A stretch of DNA of 64,000 bases. It comes from Thermomonas paludicola (GTDB taxonomy: Bacteria; Pseudomonadota; Gammaproteobacteria; Xanthomonadales; Xanthomonadaceae). The DNA lies in NCBI RefSeq assembly GCF_024498955.1, contig NZ_CP093311.1, positions 1,302,001 through 1,366,000 of the forward strand, given 5' to 3'. The position numbers and the translations under genes are program-made. This document shows, piece by piece, positions 19,272 through 28,854 of the stretch (the first letter of the stretch is position 1; the number at the start of each line of letters is the position of its first letter). The notes beneath the pieces were generated by a model, which had not been told where the DNA came from, made no database searches, and saw only the letters and a list, made by a program, of their open reading frames with translations.

Positions 19272-20599
19272 GCCGCTTGCGACTCCACTGCGCCGCGCAC
19301 GTCGATCTGGCCGGTGACGGCGGCGGCGATCAGGGCACTGCGACGCTCCTTGAGCAAAGCAATTCCATTTTCGGCCTCCTCGCTCAGCTTGGCTAACTTG
19401 GCAAGTGCATCGTCCAGAAACTCTGAAATTGCCTCCTGTTCCACTTTAGACGGCCTTGGAAAACGATATCTACGAAGCTGTTCGCCGGTCAGATGGGCAA
19501 TCGTTGCTTGCCCCTCGCCGGCGAACGCCCCTGCCTTCGATGCCCACGAAAAGATGTAGAACATATATCTCGGACACTCGGACTCGGAAAGCGCTCTGAG
19601 GCGATGCAAGGCCTTTTGATAGCCGATGACCGAGTCGCCAACATTCACCACAGCTGTCCGTCCGACTTCACCACCCTCGCAGACTAGAAGATCACCATCC
19701 CGAACCGTGTATCGCGCAATCTCGTCCGGCTTAATATCCATTGCGGGCAGGTTTTCGTAGTTGATGGCATCCCATTGGACGTCGACGTTACGGAGGTAAG
19801 ACACCAAGTACCGACCAGTTATGCGATCCGTGTCGAGCATCTTTCCTAGCTCCGACGAATACCGTAAGTACAGAGGGGGCAAATCCCATTGCGCCGGCAC
19901 CTCGCCCAGCCAGGGGATGCCTGAGTCCTTCATCGGGGCGTTGGGGTCAAGGCCGCGCGTGACCGAATGGGAGATGGTGGCCTGGCGCTTTTCGGCCAGC
20001 AGCGCCAGCAGCTTTTCCTGCTCGGTGATGAGCGCGTCGATCTTGGCGGTTTCCCGGTCGAGAAAACTTGCAATCGCATATTGCTCGCCGAACGAAGGAG
20101 TCCACAGGGGAATGCGAGCAAGTTCAGAAGCGTTGATCGCTGGATAGCTGACCCCAGTAGATCGCGCGATGACCTGATGAACGAATGCTTCGCATTGAAG
20201 TCCGTACTTCAAATACCCGGAGTACTGGCCCGACTTTGGGCGCACCACTGCAAAACCTGTGGAGGCGATGAGGTTCGGTGCTGGCAAAGCCACCGGAGCG
20301 ATCGCCTTGAGATACGTTCGAACTGTAGATACCAGCACGTCACCATCGCGAACAATACGCCGTGCCCGCGATGGTGCATTGGAAAACGTCATGGGTTCGC
20401 TGCGTTCGATCCCTCGGGTGAGGCTCACGCTTCCGATATCGACGTACTCGATCTCTAGCTCCGGGTCGGTGGATTCCGGGAGCGTCTCATCGTTCAACGT
20501 TGCCAGCACGCTGATTGGGGTAACCGCCCAGTGGGATGGGATATCTCCTATCCATTCAACGCCACTGGGCTTGTACTCCGGATACCTCGGCAGGCTCAT
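19268..20599 (-). CDS. hsdS: type I restriction enzyme, S (specificity) subunit
   Basis: 443 aa with the two-TRD layout. The first half starts PEYKPSGVEWIGDIPSHW, followed by a variable target-recognition domain and the central conserved helix LDRETAKIDALITEQEKLLALLAEKRQ. The second half repeats this as DSGIPWLGEVPAQW, a second variable domain, and EFLDDALAKLAKLSEEAENGIALLKERR. It selects the bipartite DNA site for both methylation and restriction. The start overlaps hsdM by 4 bp and the stop overlaps the 252-aa gene by 4 bp. The recognition sequence cannot be predicted by eye. Confidence 0.97.
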   Translation of the reverse strand: MSLPRYPEYKPSGVEWIGDIPSHWAVTPISVLATLNDETLPESTDPELEIEYVDIGSVSLTRGIERSEPMTFSNAPSRARRIVRDGDVLVSTVRTYLKAIAPVALPAPNLIASTGFAVVRPKSGQYSGYLKYGLQCEAFVHQVIARSTGVSYPAINASELARIPLWTPSFGEQYAIASFLDRETAKIDALITEQEKLLALLAEKRQATISHSVTRGLDPNAPMKDSGIPWLGEVPAQWDLPPLYLRYSSELGKMLDTDRITGRYLVSYLRNVDVQWDAINYENLPAMDIKPDEIARYTVRDGDLLVCEGGEVGRTAVVNVGDSVIGYQKALHRLRALSESECPRYMFYIFSWASKAGAFAGEGQATIAHLTGEQLRRYRFPRPSKVEQEAISEFLDDALAKLAKLSEEAENGIALLKERRSALIAAAVTGQIDVRGAVESQAA

Positions 20600-22443
20600 T
20601 CCGCCACCCCCCCCAGCATCCGCATGATATTGCCGGCCACCTGCTTCAGCTCAGCGTCGATCTCCTCGAGCGGTCGCGGCGGCTCGAACACGTAGAAGTG
20701 GCGATTGAACGGAATCTCGTAGCCGACCTTGGTCTTGGCCTCGTCGATCCACGCATCAGGCGCGTGCGGCAGGACCTCGCGCCGGAAGTAGGCCTGGATG
20801 TCCTCGCCCAGCGGCACGTTTTCGGTGTCGCGCAGGCTGCTGTCGGGCTGGGGCTTGCCCTTCTGCTTGCCCTTTTCGAACGAGACCACGTTGCCGGCTT
20901 CGTCGCGCAGCGGGCGCTCCACGGTGATGGTGGTGTAGCCGAAGGCCTGATTGTCGAAGATGCGAGAAATCGGCACGCGCTTGAGCTTGCCACCTTCGGG
21001 CGGCACCGGCAGGTTGTCGGTGCCAGTGACGATGCACTGCTCGACTTCGTTACCCGCAGCATCCAGCACGGTGACGCGCTCGGCCTCGGTGAAGTCGCCG
21101 AACAGCCGGGTGACAGTGGCGATGTCCTCCTCGCCCATTTCCTTGCGCTTGCTGCCCAGGCTCTTGCGCATCTTGCGCCAGAAGCTGCTGGCATCGATCA
21201 GCTGCACCTGCCCGCGGCGGTCCGCAGGCTTCTTGTTGCTGACGATCCAGACATAGGTGGCGATGCCGGTGTTGTAGAACATGTCGGTGGGCAAACCGAT
21301 GATGGCCTCGACCAGATCGTTTTCCAGCAGATAGCGGCGGATCTCGCTTTCGCCACTGCCGGCGCCGCCGGTAAACAACGGCGAGCCATTGAGCACAATG
21401 CCGAAGCGGCAACCGCCCTCGCCGTTGACCACCGGCGCCATCTTCGACACCAAGTGCAGCAGGAACAGCATCGAGCCGTCGGACACGCGCGGCAGGCCCG
21501 GTCCGAAGCGACCGTCGAAGCCCTTCTGCTCGTGCTCATCCGTGACCACCTTCTGCACTTTCTTCCATTCCACGCCGAAGGGCGGATTGGCGAGCATGTA
21601 GTCGAACTTGCGGTGGGTGAAGCCGTCTTCGCTGAGCGTATTGCCCGGCACGATGTTGCCCACGTCCTGACCGCGGATCAGCATGTCGGCCTTGCAGATG
21701 GCGTAGGACTCGTCGTTGAGCTCCTGCCCGTACAGGGTCAGGCGGGCCGCCGGGTTGTGCTCTATCAGGTGCTCGGCCGCGACCGAGAGCATGCCGCCCG
21801 TGCCGGCGGTGGGGTCGTAGATGGTGCGCACCACGGCATTGCCGGGGGTCAGCACGTCGTTGTCCTCGATGAAGATCAGGTTGACCATCAGCCGGATCAC
21901 TTCGCGCGGGGTGAAGTGCTCACCAGCCGTCTCATTGGAGAGCTCGGCGAACTTGCGGATCAGCTCCTCGAAGACCAGACCCATCTGGGCGTTGTCCACC
22001 CGGTCCGGGTGCAGGTCGATGTTTGCGAACTTCTCGGTGACCAGGTACAGCAGCTTGTCCTTGGCCAACCGCTCGATCTGGGTATAGAAGTCAAACCGCT
22101 CGAAGATGTCGCGCGCCTCGGGAGAGAACGCCTGCACATAGCTGTAGAGGTTCTGGCGGATGTGATCCTGATCGCCCAACAGCTTGGGCAGATCCATGGG
22201 AGAGGTGTTGTAGAACCGCGCTTCGCCCACGATCCGGCGGAGGAAGGGGTCGGGATTGACGCCCGCCTCGGTCTTCTTGGCATGCTCGGCCAACACCTTG
22301 CCCTTGGTCGGGGCCAGCACGCAGTCCAGCCGGCGCAGCACGGTAAACGGCAGGATGAAGCGCCCGTATTCGTGCGGCTTGTAGTTGCCACGCAGCAGGT
22401 CGGCGACGGACCAGATGAAGGACGAAAGAGCAGCCTGATTCAT
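20596..22443 (-). CDS. hsdM: type I DNA methyltransferase, M subunit
   Basis: 615 aa from ATG at 22443 (MNQAALSSFIWSVADLLRG); a TTG 30 bp upstream is less likely, and AGGGGAA precedes the ATG. It begins with the HsdM_N helical domain, then the adenine methyltransferase core: DPTAGTGGML (motif I, SAM binding) and ANPPFG (motif IV, catalytic NPPF). The C-terminal region contacts HsdS. It methylates N6-adenine in the HsdS-defined site. It is the first gene of the five-gene operon. A 681-aa plus-strand frame across it is an antisense shadow. Confidence 0.97.
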   Translation of the reverse strand: MNQAALSSFIWSVADLLRGNYKPHEYGRFILPFTVLRRLDCVLAPTKGKVLAEHAKKTEAGVNPDPFLRRIVGEARFYNTSPMDLPKLLGDQDHIRQNLYSYVQAFSPEARDIFERFDFYTQIERLAKDKLLYLVTEKFANIDLHPDRVDNAQMGLVFEELIRKFAELSNETAGEHFTPREVIRLMVNLIFIEDNDVLTPGNAVVRTIYDPTAGTGGMLSVAAEHLIEHNPAARLTLYGQELNDESYAICKADMLIRGQDVGNIVPGNTLSEDGFTHRKFDYMLANPPFGVEWKKVQKVVTDEHEQKGFDGRFGPGLPRVSDGSMLFLLHLVSKMAPVVNGEGGCRFGIVLNGSPLFTGGAGSGESEIRRYLLENDLVEAIIGLPTDMFYNTGIATYVWIVSNKKPADRRGQVQLIDASSFWRKMRKSLGSKRKEMGEEDIATVTRLFGDFTEAERVTVLDAAGNEVEQCIVTGTDNLPVPPEGGKLKRVPISRIFDNQAFGYTTITVERPLRDEAGNVVSFEKGKQKGKPQPDSSLRDTENVPLGEDIQAYFRREVLPHAPDAWIDEAKTKVGYEIPFNRHFYVFEPPRPLEEIDAELKQVAGNIMRMLGGVAE

Positions 22444-22690
22444 GCGACGCGGGTTCCCCTGTTTCTGGAGCAAACCCGGATGATAGTCGAGGCTGTCGCG
22501 CGGGCTGAGATCTACGCAGGATCACTCTGCAACTCCGAATCCAGAATTACAGTCCGAACCTTAAGGATCGGAATTTTCTGACTCGACGGTACGAGGTTGC
22601 CTGATCGCGAGCAGAAGGCTCATTGCGTAGTCTGGCCCTGTCGGTAACGCACGGGACCAGCCATCTGGCCAGGACATCCACCCGTTGCGC

Positions 22691-22712
22691 GCCCCGTCTG
22701 GGAGGACGGGGC
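22691..22712. terminator. strong GC hairpin between hsdM and the SRAP operon
   Basis: GCCCCGTC and GACGGGGC form a perfect 8-bp stem with a 6-nt loop, in the 347-bp gap (22444-22790) downstream of the minus-strand SRAP operon and upstream of hsdM. There is no U-tract on either side, so it would be at most a weak or Rho-assisted terminator. Nothing else was recognised in the gap. Confidence 0.4.
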
Positions 22713-22790
22713 TGCCGGCCGCGCTGGCCTGGTTTCAAAATTCCATCCGGCAGGTCTAAGGCGCGAGCTTGCCCCAATTCCGCTGGTAGC

Positions 22791-23015
22791 TCAGGGCTGA
22801 CACTGATCTAACGGCACCGCCCAGCCTCGATCATCTGCTTCGGCCAACAGTTCCGTGTACGCCTCACGAAGATCGGGCGATGCGCCATCGGCCCAAGCAT
22901 GTGAGGCCAGGTCTCCCGCTACCTCGTCCCAACCGGTCCAAAAGTCGATATGCGAGGTCGATGCCTCTGTATGAGCCATGTAGTCGGACAACGCTTTAAG
23001 ACGTGGATCGATCAT
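22791..23015 (-). CDS. small hypothetical protein coupled to SRAP gene
   Basis: 74 aa from ATG at 23015, with a perfect AGGAGG 5 nt upstream. Its ATG overlaps the stop of the SRAP-like gene (ATGA), so it is translationally coupled. The sequence is acidic and Trp-containing (TSHIDFWTGWDEVAG) and has no known motif. The strong ribosome binding site and the coupling argue that it is real. It may modulate or partner the SRAP protein; no function is known. Confidence 0.65.
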   Translation of the reverse strand: MIDPRLKALSDYMAHTEASTSHIDFWTGWDEVAGDLASHAWADGASPDLREAYTELLAEADDRGWAVPLDQCQP

Positions 23016-23986
23016 GCGGCCTCCTGGACCAGTTCGTAGTACGGATGACGCTTGTCGTCGAAGATGGCGAACAACTCTTCGTCTGAACGACCCTGAGGCG
23101 TCAGCCACGCGATTGCATGCTCTGGCTTGATGTTGATGACGGTGCGGTCGTGGCCCTGCGCGGCCACTTCGGGCTCAGGCTCGTCGGTAATGGCGGCGAA
23201 CGACCACAAGTCAGGTTCTTTCCCGCTGGGATCAGTCCAGTGGGAGTACAGACAGGCGATGAACATCGTCTCGCCGGTACTGGGCTGGAAGTGGATCTCC
23301 TTCGACCCGCCTTGCCCGTCATCCACATTCTCGTAGAAAGTTTCGGCGAGCATGAGGGCATGGGTGTGCCCGAACTGTGGACGCCAGAATTTCTGAAGAT
23401 TGTCCCGTCGGGCGTTGTACTTGCCCGACACCTGCCCCGTCTTCGTGTAGTCGGTCCTGGGATCCATGCCTTGGGGCCGACACAGGTAGCGCATCGGCCG
23501 AACGATGGGCTTGCCGTCCTCCACCAGGAGGACCGGGGCATACCACAGAGGGAAGATACGATCGTCTTGCGTTGGCTTGTGGCTGGTGCGCTTGGCCTCG
23601 GCAATCCAGCGCTCCATCTGCTTGATCTTGTTGGTAGCGATCCGTTGTTCGTTGGCCGCGGTCTTCGTCGGCTTGGTGGCCAGCTTGGCCTCGGCCGCAG
23701 CCAACCGTACCCGCTGCTTTTCCAGCTCTGTCTCGCTTTCTCCCAACTTAAGGCCGTTCCAAGTGGCGACCAGATCCTGGATCGCGCGCTCCAAGGCAGT
23801 CTTCGGGCGCAGGAAGTTCAGATCCATCCCTTTGGGGATCTTGGTGCCGTCCGACAACTTGTTCCTGACTCTATACCGCTCTTCTCGGCCCAGGTACAAC
23901 TCCCAGAACGCTTTGATGTCGATGTCGGCACCGAAACGTTTCACGTAGCCGTCGTAGAGGGTCCAGGCTTCTGCGCTGTAGCACAT
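23012..23986 (-). CDS. SRAP domain protein (YedK/HMCES family)
   Basis: 324 aa starting MCYSAEAW at 23986. Cys2 directly after the initiator Met is the residue that crosslinks to abasic sites in single-stranded DNA, which fixes this start. The NAR signature is present (KYNARRDN), as are the active-site Glu (ETFYENV) and a late His (KPEHAIAWLTP). SRAP proteins shield abasic sites in ssDNA from error-prone processing. Compared with the ~220-aa YedK it carries an insertion between Cys2 and NAR of roughly 60-90 residues that looks like a coiled coil (LEKQRVRLAAAEAKLATK...NEQRIATNKIKQMERW). It is divergent from umuDC across a LexA box and overlaps the downstream 74-aa gene. Confidence 0.88.
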   Translation of the reverse strand: MCYSAEAWTLYDGYVKRFGADIDIKAFWELYLGREERYRVRNKLSDGTKIPKGMDLNFLRPKTALERAIQDLVATWNGLKLGESETELEKQRVRLAAAEAKLATKPTKTAANEQRIATNKIKQMERWIAEAKRTSHKPTQDDRIFPLWYAPVLLVEDGKPIVRPMRYLCRPQGMDPRTDYTKTGQVSGKYNARRDNLQKFWRPQFGHTHALMLAETFYENVDDGQGGSKEIHFQPSTGETMFIACLYSHWTDPSGKEPDLWSFAAITDEPEPEVAAQGHDRTVINIKPEHAIAWLTPQGRSDEELFAIFDDKRHPYYELVQEAA

Positions 23987-24207
23987 TCGATCTTCCTCAA
24001 CTCTATTGGCGCTGGGTGCGAACAGTGCGCGATGTCGCATCCCGACGCGATCCTGGAGAAGCCTATAACACGCGCGTGACGGGTAGCCGGCACATGCGGT
24101 CGCGCACCCGAAGCCGGATTTCGGCCTATTTCGGACCTCTCCGCTTGGTGCGGCGCCATCGCCAGTCTGGGCCCCGGCTGGTCGATACCTCTGTTCAGGA
24201 ACTGCCG

Positions 24208-24223
24208 TTAGTATTTTTACTAC
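24208..24223. promoter_or_regulatory. LexA (SOS) box
   Basis: TTAGTATTTTTACTAC is an almost perfect palindrome, 15 of 16 matching TTAGTA-N4-TACTAA, the LexA operator form described for Xanthomonas. It lies 100 bp before umuD and about 220 bp before the divergent SRAP gene, so it probably controls umuDC and possibly both directions. The rest of 23987-24322 holds no gene I can support. Confidence 0.85.
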
Positions 24224-24322
24224 CTGCGAGGCTATCCTGTGTCCCCGGTGCGCGCCCCCACCATTCCAGCTGAGGGGCTGCGATCTCATCGGGTGAGTCA
24301 CCGACCCCTGAAGCTCGCACCC

Positions 24323-24790
24323 ATGTTGATCCCCGTCTCCTCTCGCCCCCTTCCCGCTCCGCCCACTCTGCTGGGTCCAGCGCAATCGCTCACCACCCCT
24401 GCGCTGCCGCTGCTGCTTACGCGCGCAGCCTGCGGGTTCCCCAGCCCGGCCGAAGACTTCTTCCAGGAGGACGACCGGCTGGACCTCAACGAGCGGCTGA
24501 TCTCCAACCCGCCAGCCACCTTCCTCATGAAGGCAGACTGTGGCGGCTCCATGGTCGACTACGGGATCCAGGACGGCGATCTGCTCGTTGTCGACCGGTC
24601 CGTTTCCCCGCGCCCAGGGCACACGGTGGTGGCCCTGTGGGAAGGGGGCTTCGTGTGCAAGAAGCTCTATGTCCGCGGCAACAGGATCGTGCTAGCTTCA
24701 AGCGCTGGCTACCCGCCCATCATCGTCCCCGAGGACATCGAACTCGATATCTGGGGCGTGGTGCGGAGTAATATCCACTTCCACCTCTGA
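24323..24790 (+). CDS. umuD: UmuD, self-cleaving DNA polymerase V accessory subunit
   Basis: 155 aa from ATG at 24323; an upstream GTG at 24239 would add an unlikely 28-residue tail. The autocleavage site is clear: [11 protein letters not shown] with Cys37-Gly38. The catalytic Ser lies in GGSMVDYGI (about Ser76) and the Lys in VCKKLYV (Lys113/114), spaced as in UmuD of E. coli. RecA-ssDNA filaments trigger cleavage to UmuD', which joins UmuC in polymerase V for translesion synthesis. It lies 8 bp upstream of umuC and downstream of a LexA box, so it is SOS-controlled. Confidence 0.95.
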   Translation: MLIPVSSRPLPAPPTLLGPAQSLTTPALPLLLTRAACGFPSPAEDFFQEDDRLDLNERLISNPPATFLMKADCGGSMVDYGIQDGDLLVVDRSVSPRPGHTVVALWEGGFVCKKLYVRGNRIVLASSAGYPPIIVPEDIELDIWGVVRSNIHFHL

Positions 24791-24798
24791 GCCCGGCC

Positions 24799-26130
24799 AT
24801 GGTGTCGCGCCCTTCAGAGATTGAACCTCCACGCTTTGGCCTGATCGACGGAAACACGTTCTACGTGTCCTGCGAGCGGGTGTTCGATCCCCGATTGCGT
24901 GGCAAGCCCACGGTCGTGCTGGGCAACGGGGATGGCTGTTGCATCGCCCTGTCCCCCGAGGCCAAGGCGCTGGGCTTGAAGATCGGCGTGCCCATCTTCC
25001 AGGTGCCGAAGGACATCCGCAACCAGGTGCAGGTGCGCTCCGCCAACTTCGCGCTGTATGGGGATCTGTCGGCCCGGATCGTGTCGATCCTGCATGACCT
25101 GTTTCCGCGGGTCGAGGTGTACTCGATCGACGAGAACTTCGTGGATGTGGCGGGCATGAAAGATCCAGTGGGTGCCGCGCTGGAAGCGCGCGAACGGATC
25201 CTGAAGTGGATTGGTATCCCTTGCTGTGCTGGACTCGGTGCGACCAGAACCTTGGCGAAAGCCGGCAACAAGCTGGCGAAGGATCAATCCAAGCGCGCGG
25301 TCAATGCCGGTGCGCTGTCAGTGTTCCATGCCACTCCACACAAACTGGACGCCTTGGCAGTAGAGGACGTATGGGGTGTTGGGCGACGCTACGCCGCCCG
25401 CCTGAATGCCGAAGGGGTGAAGACCGCCGCAGAGCTCGTCGCGCTCCCTGCTGACCATGTGCGTGCCAGCTACGGTGTGGTACTGGCGCGCACGCATATG
25501 GAACTTCGTGGCGTGCCCTGTGGTGATCTGGAACTCGAAGAGCCGGATCGCAAGCAGTTGGTGGTGAGCCGTACTTTCGGACGAGACGTGGTGGACCCGA
25601 TGGAGGCCTTGGCGACCTTTGCCACGGTTGCCTGCGAGAAGCTGCGCAAACGCGGCCTGGCCGCCGGCGCGCTATGGGTGTGGCTGGACGGCAACCCGTT
25701 CAAAGGCGATAGCTTCCATGCAAGCCGTGCAGCGCCGTTCCCCATTCCCACGCAGGACACGGCCGAGGTGTTGCGTGCCGTGCGGTTCCTTGCCATGTCC
25801 ATCATGCGCCAGACAGGCAAAAGCCGTGGCGTTCAAGCATACAAACGCGGCGGTGTCGGCCTGACCGATCTCGTCGGGGCCGAGGACCGGCAAGCGGACT
25901 TGTTCTTCAGGCCCAACGAAAAGGCCGAGAGAGGGATGGCAGTGCTGGATAAGATCAACGCCAAGTTCGGCCGCGGCACCTTAGGTGTTGGCACCGTGGG
26001 CTGGCGCGTAGGTGGCGCGATGGCTGGCGAGCGGCGTATGGGGTCAAAGGATGCTCAGTGGCGCCCTACGTTGCAGGCCTTGTCGCCCAGTTACACCACG
26101 AAGTGGGGAGACTTGTTGGCGGTGAGGTAG
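24799..26130 (+). CDS. umuC: UmuC, Y-family DNA polymerase V catalytic subunit
   Basis: 443 aa. N-terminal [19 protein letters not shown] gives the first metal-binding Asp and the steric Tyr. The motif [10 protein letters not shown] supplies the catalytic D-E pair. [17 protein letters not shown] and [12 protein letters not shown] are the helix-hairpin-helix region, and the little-finger domain follows ([12 protein letters not shown]). The motif usually written SNNDGC reads GNGDGC here, a tolerable variation. It performs error-prone bypass of damaged bases with UmuD'. It forms an operon with umuD. Complete umuDC pairs are common on mobile islands. Confidence 0.95.
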   Translation: MVSRPSEIEPPRFGLIDGNTFYVSCERVFDPRLRGKPTVVLGNGDGCCIALSPEAKALGLKIGVPIFQVPKDIRNQVQVRSANFALYGDLSARIVSILHDLFPRVEVYSIDENFVDVAGMKDPVGAALEARERILKWIGIPCCAGLGATRTLAKAGNKLAKDQSKRAVNAGALSVFHATPHKLDALAVEDVWGVGRRYAARLNAEGVKTAAELVALPADHVRASYGVVLARTHMELRGVPCGDLELEEPDRKQLVVSRTFGRDVVDPMEALATFATVACEKLRKRGLAAGALWVWLDGNPFKGDSFHASRAAPFPIPTQDTAEVLRAVRFLAMSIMRQTGKSRGVQAYKRGGVGLTDLVGAEDRQADLFFRPNEKAERGMAVLDKINAKFGRGTLGVGTVGWRVGGAMAGERRMGSKDAQWRPTLQALSPSYTTKWGDLLAVR

Positions 26131-26394
26131 GCGTCCGCTCACGAGCAGTAGGTAAACGCCGCGGCCAGGATTTAGCCCCACGCATTGGGCCCTGACCGGG
26201 GTTCGAATTTGACGGGGATCACCTAGTTTTGGTCGCACGCGACGGTTTCTTCAAGGGTGCGTCGGCTAGAGGAAGCCCATCGTGCCACCCCACCTATGAG
26301 TGTTGTGCATCGATCGCCAGCGCCAGCTCGGAAGCACGGTGTACCCCTCTGCGTGTTCGCGCGCACCCTTCCCGCATCGATTATCCTTGACCCC

Positions 26395-26985
26395 ATGACA
26401 CGCCGCCCAGTTCCCCCCATGAAACGCTCCCGCCATACGGCGCTTGTGCTAATGGGTGCCGCGCCCCTGCTTCTGACTGCCTGCTCGCAGGAGCCGCAGC
26501 TTCAGACCGCGGAAGGCTTATTCACCTCGGTCGAGGCGTGCATCGACAAGACCCAGAACCCCTACATGTGCAACCAGGCCTTCACCCAGGCCCAACAGCA
26601 GGCTGCAAGAGCGGCCCCTCAGTTCTCGTCCGTGCTCGAATGCGAAAACCAGTTCGGGCACGGACAGTGCGGCACGCAGCAGACGACGGGCGGCCAGTCG
26701 TTCATCGGCCCGCTCATGACCGGCTTCTTTCTCTCGCAGATGCTCAACGGACGCAGCGCAGGCTTGGCACAGACCGCTGGCTCCGCACCGCCGCCGGGAA
26801 CGATCAAAGGCGAACCCGCGTTTCGCACCGCGCACAACGACTGGCTGAAGCCAGGTCCATCGACGGGCGGTGCCGGGGCGGCTGCGCTTACCCGGGTCGA
26901 TGCCCGGCCCGACCGTGCCATGACGGTGCGCCGTGGTGGCTTTGGCACCACCGCTGCTCGTCGCTCCGGCAGCTTCGGCGGCTGA
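26395..26985 (+). CDS. DUF1190 (YgiB-like) lipoprotein
   Basis: 196 aa from ATG at 26395; a second in-frame ATG at 26419 gives an equally good signal peptide. The lipobox LLTACS marks a lipoprotein. The body has paired Cys residues (EACIDKTQNPYMCNQAF, ECENQFGHGQC) and a Gly/Arg-rich tail ending RRSGSFGG, both typical of DUF1190. In E. coli YgiB pairs with YgiC; the function is poorly defined and an envelope role is suspected. Its TGA shares an A with the ATG of the ygiC-like gene, so the two are translated together. Confidence 0.85.
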   Translation: MTRRPVPPMKRSRHTALVLMGAAPLLLTACSQEPQLQTAEGLFTSVEACIDKTQNPYMCNQAFTQAQQQAARAAPQFSSVLECENQFGHGQCGTQQTTGGQSFIGPLMTGFFLSQMLNGRSAGLAQTAGSAPPPGTIKGEPAFRTAHNDWLKPGPSTGGAGAAALTRVDARPDRAMTVRRGGFGTTAARRSGSFGG

Positions 26986-28169
26986 TGCGCCGCGTTCCTA
27001 TCGCCCCGCGGCCGGACTGGCGACGACGCGCGGAGGCCTGCGGCTTCCAGTTCCACACCATCGACGGGGCGCCCTATTGGGACGAAAGCGCGTATTACGC
27101 GTTTACCTTAGAGCAGATCGAACAGCACCTCGAATCACCCACGATCGAGTTGCACCAGATGGCACTCGCGCTGGTGGACGAAGTAGTGGCCAGCGACGCC
27201 CTGATGGAGCACTTGGCCATACCGGACGCGTTCCGTGACTACGTTGCGCAGAGCTGGCGCCGCCGGGATCCGCACCTGTACGGACGCATGGATTTCGCCT
27301 ACGACGGTCATGGGCCCGCGAAGCTGTACGAACTCAACTATGACACCCCTACCTCGCTCTACGAGGCCGCGCTCTTCCAGTGGGAGTGGCTGGAGAACCA
27401 GCGCAAGCGTGGCGCCCTGCCCCCGCAGGCGGATCAGTTCAACAGCCTGCACGAAGCTCTTGTGGGACGTTTCGCCGAACTCGCGATGCGACTGAATCCA
27501 CCGCTTTACTTTGCCGCGGTGGGTCTCAGCGCGGAGGATCAGGGCACGGTGGCTTACCTGCGTGACTGCGCCACCCAAGGTGGGCTGTCTGCCGGCGCGA
27601 TAGCACTCGAAGACATTGGCGTTGCTTCGGACGGACGATTTACGGACCTCGACGATATCGCCATCGGCTCGCTGTTCAAGCTCTATCCGCTGGAAGACCT
27701 GTTTTCGGATCCGTTTGGCCTTGAGCTGCTACGGTCAAACCTCCAGTTACTGGAGCCTGCGTGGAAGCTGGTGTTGAGCAACAAGGGCGTGCTGCCGTTG
27801 TTGTGGGAACGCCATCGCGGCCACCCCAACCTGCTTGAGGCCTACTTCGACGATGGCGCCCCGCTCAGGCCGGGATGGGTGCGCAAACCGCTGTTCTCAC
27901 GCGAGGGCGCGAACGTGGAGATGCACTTGGCCAATGGGCGGTTCCTGCACGAAGCCGGGCCATACACCGGTATGGCTATTCGGCAGCAGTTGCATTTGCT
28001 GCCGTCTTTTTCGGGACGCTATCCCTTGATCGGCAGTTGGGTGATAGGAGACGCGGCTAGTGGCATCGGCATTCGCGAAGACTCCAGCCCGATTACGCGT
28101 GACTCGGCGCGGTTCGTGCCCCATGCGATCGTTGACGAGGCTGTCGGGCTCATCACCATCGAAGCTTAA
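26985..28169 (+). CDS. YgiC-like ATP-grasp glutathionylspermidine synthase family protein
   Basis: 394 aa from ATG at 26985 (MRRVPIAPRPDWRRRAEACGF). It has hallmarks of the GSP_synth C-terminal-like family: YWDESAYYAF near the start, GRMDFAYDGHGPAKLYELNYDTPTSLYEA (substrate-binding strand and loop), KLYPLEDLF, and the late ATP-grasp segment VRKPLFSREGANVE. YgiC/YjfC proteins resemble the synthetase domain of Gss but lack the amidase, and make no glutathionylspermidine in known tests; they probably ligate another amine or peptide. It forms a pair with the upstream DUF1190 lipoprotein. Confidence 0.88.
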   Translation: MRRVPIAPRPDWRRRAEACGFQFHTIDGAPYWDESAYYAFTLEQIEQHLESPTIELHQMALALVDEVVASDALMEHLAIPDAFRDYVAQSWRRRDPHLYGRMDFAYDGHGPAKLYELNYDTPTSLYEAALFQWEWLENQRKRGALPPQADQFNSLHEALVGRFAELAMRLNPPLYFAAVGLSAEDQGTVAYLRDCATQGGLSAGAIALEDIGVASDGRFTDLDDIAIGSLFKLYPLEDLFSDPFGLELLRSNLQLLEPAWKLVLSNKGVLPLLWERHRGHPNLLEAYFDDGAPLRPGWVRKPLFSREGANVEMHLANGRFLHEAGPYTGMAIRQQLHLLPSFSGRYPLIGSWVIGDAASGIGIREDSSPITRDSARFVPHAIVDEAVGLITIEA

Positions 28170-28364
28170 GCCCTGCCGCTCCGCTCCGGGTGGGCCAAGA
28201 GTGCACCCTACCTATCCCCGGCAAACATCCCGCCTCACGTCCTCAAGCTAATCGGATGGGCCTGATCACCTAGCGGACACCTTAGGCGTTAGCCTGCCAT
28301 GCGAGGGCTGTCATTGACATATGGCGCAAGTAGTTCGACACCACCGAAACAAGCAAGACGAAAA

Positions 28365-28715
28365 CTACGAAGGCGCTCGTGCGAGGTCACCTGCCTCGAT
28401 CCTATGCAGTTCGTCCAGAACCGCCGCGACGCCCGCCGTGGTGCCCAGCAAGTCCAGCGGACGGGCGCCTAACACCGGACTGGAAGCAGCCAACCATCGC
28501 CAAGCCGCGTTCGCATCCTCGAAGACAGCGACTGCGCGTGTAGCCACCACCTGGCCGGACGCCGCCGCTTCGGCCACCGCCTGAAGCCGGGTAGCTTCGT
28601 CGGCCGCGCGTGAGGCGCGTAAGCGGTCGCGCTCGTGGATTGCCTCGCGTTTCAAGTACAGCCCGCCCCCCAACGCAACCGCCAGCAGCAGGGAAAGAAT
28701 GATGTAGTCAGTCAT
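28365..28715 (-). CDS. membrane-anchored DUF2384 (ParS/MbcA-type) protein
   Basis: 116 aa. Residues 1-20 are a single membrane helix (YIILSLLLAVALGGGLYL) followed by basic residues and a Glu/Arg/Ala-rich helix (about 25-55). The C-terminal half, AWRWLAASSPVLGARPLDLL...AGVAAVLDELHRIEAGDL, matches the DUF2384 toxin-binding domain of Xre/ParS/MbcA antitoxins. Those usually have an N-terminal HTH and sit beside a RES-domain toxin. Here the HTH is replaced by a membrane anchor and no RES gene is nearby. It may be a repurposed binding domain. It lies 140 bp from the first repeat block of the Tn7-like module. Confidence 0.7.
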   Translation of the reverse strand: MTDYIILSLLLAVALGGGLYLKREAIHERDRLRASRAADEATRLQAVAEAAASGQVVATRAVAVFEDANAAWRWLAASSPVLGARPLDLLGTTAGVAAVLDELHRIEAGDLARAPS

Positions 28716-28854
28716 TGCCTTGAGTTCCGACGTCTGTCCGGCGGTGCCAGCGAACCTATGCCCGAATCGAGATCGGCATAGACGTTGTCGCTCCTGGCTT
28801 CGATGATTATCGAAGCCGGAGGATAGCCGATCATCAAGGCCTAAGAACCGTAAC

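Noticed and set aside
20536..22581. 681-aa plus-strand frame
   Set aside because: Lies opposite hsdM, which is unmistakable.
22760..22800. tRNA fragment (GGTAGCTCAG-like string)
   Set aside because: Only a D-arm-like string; no acceptor stem, anticodon arm or T-loop could be folded around it.
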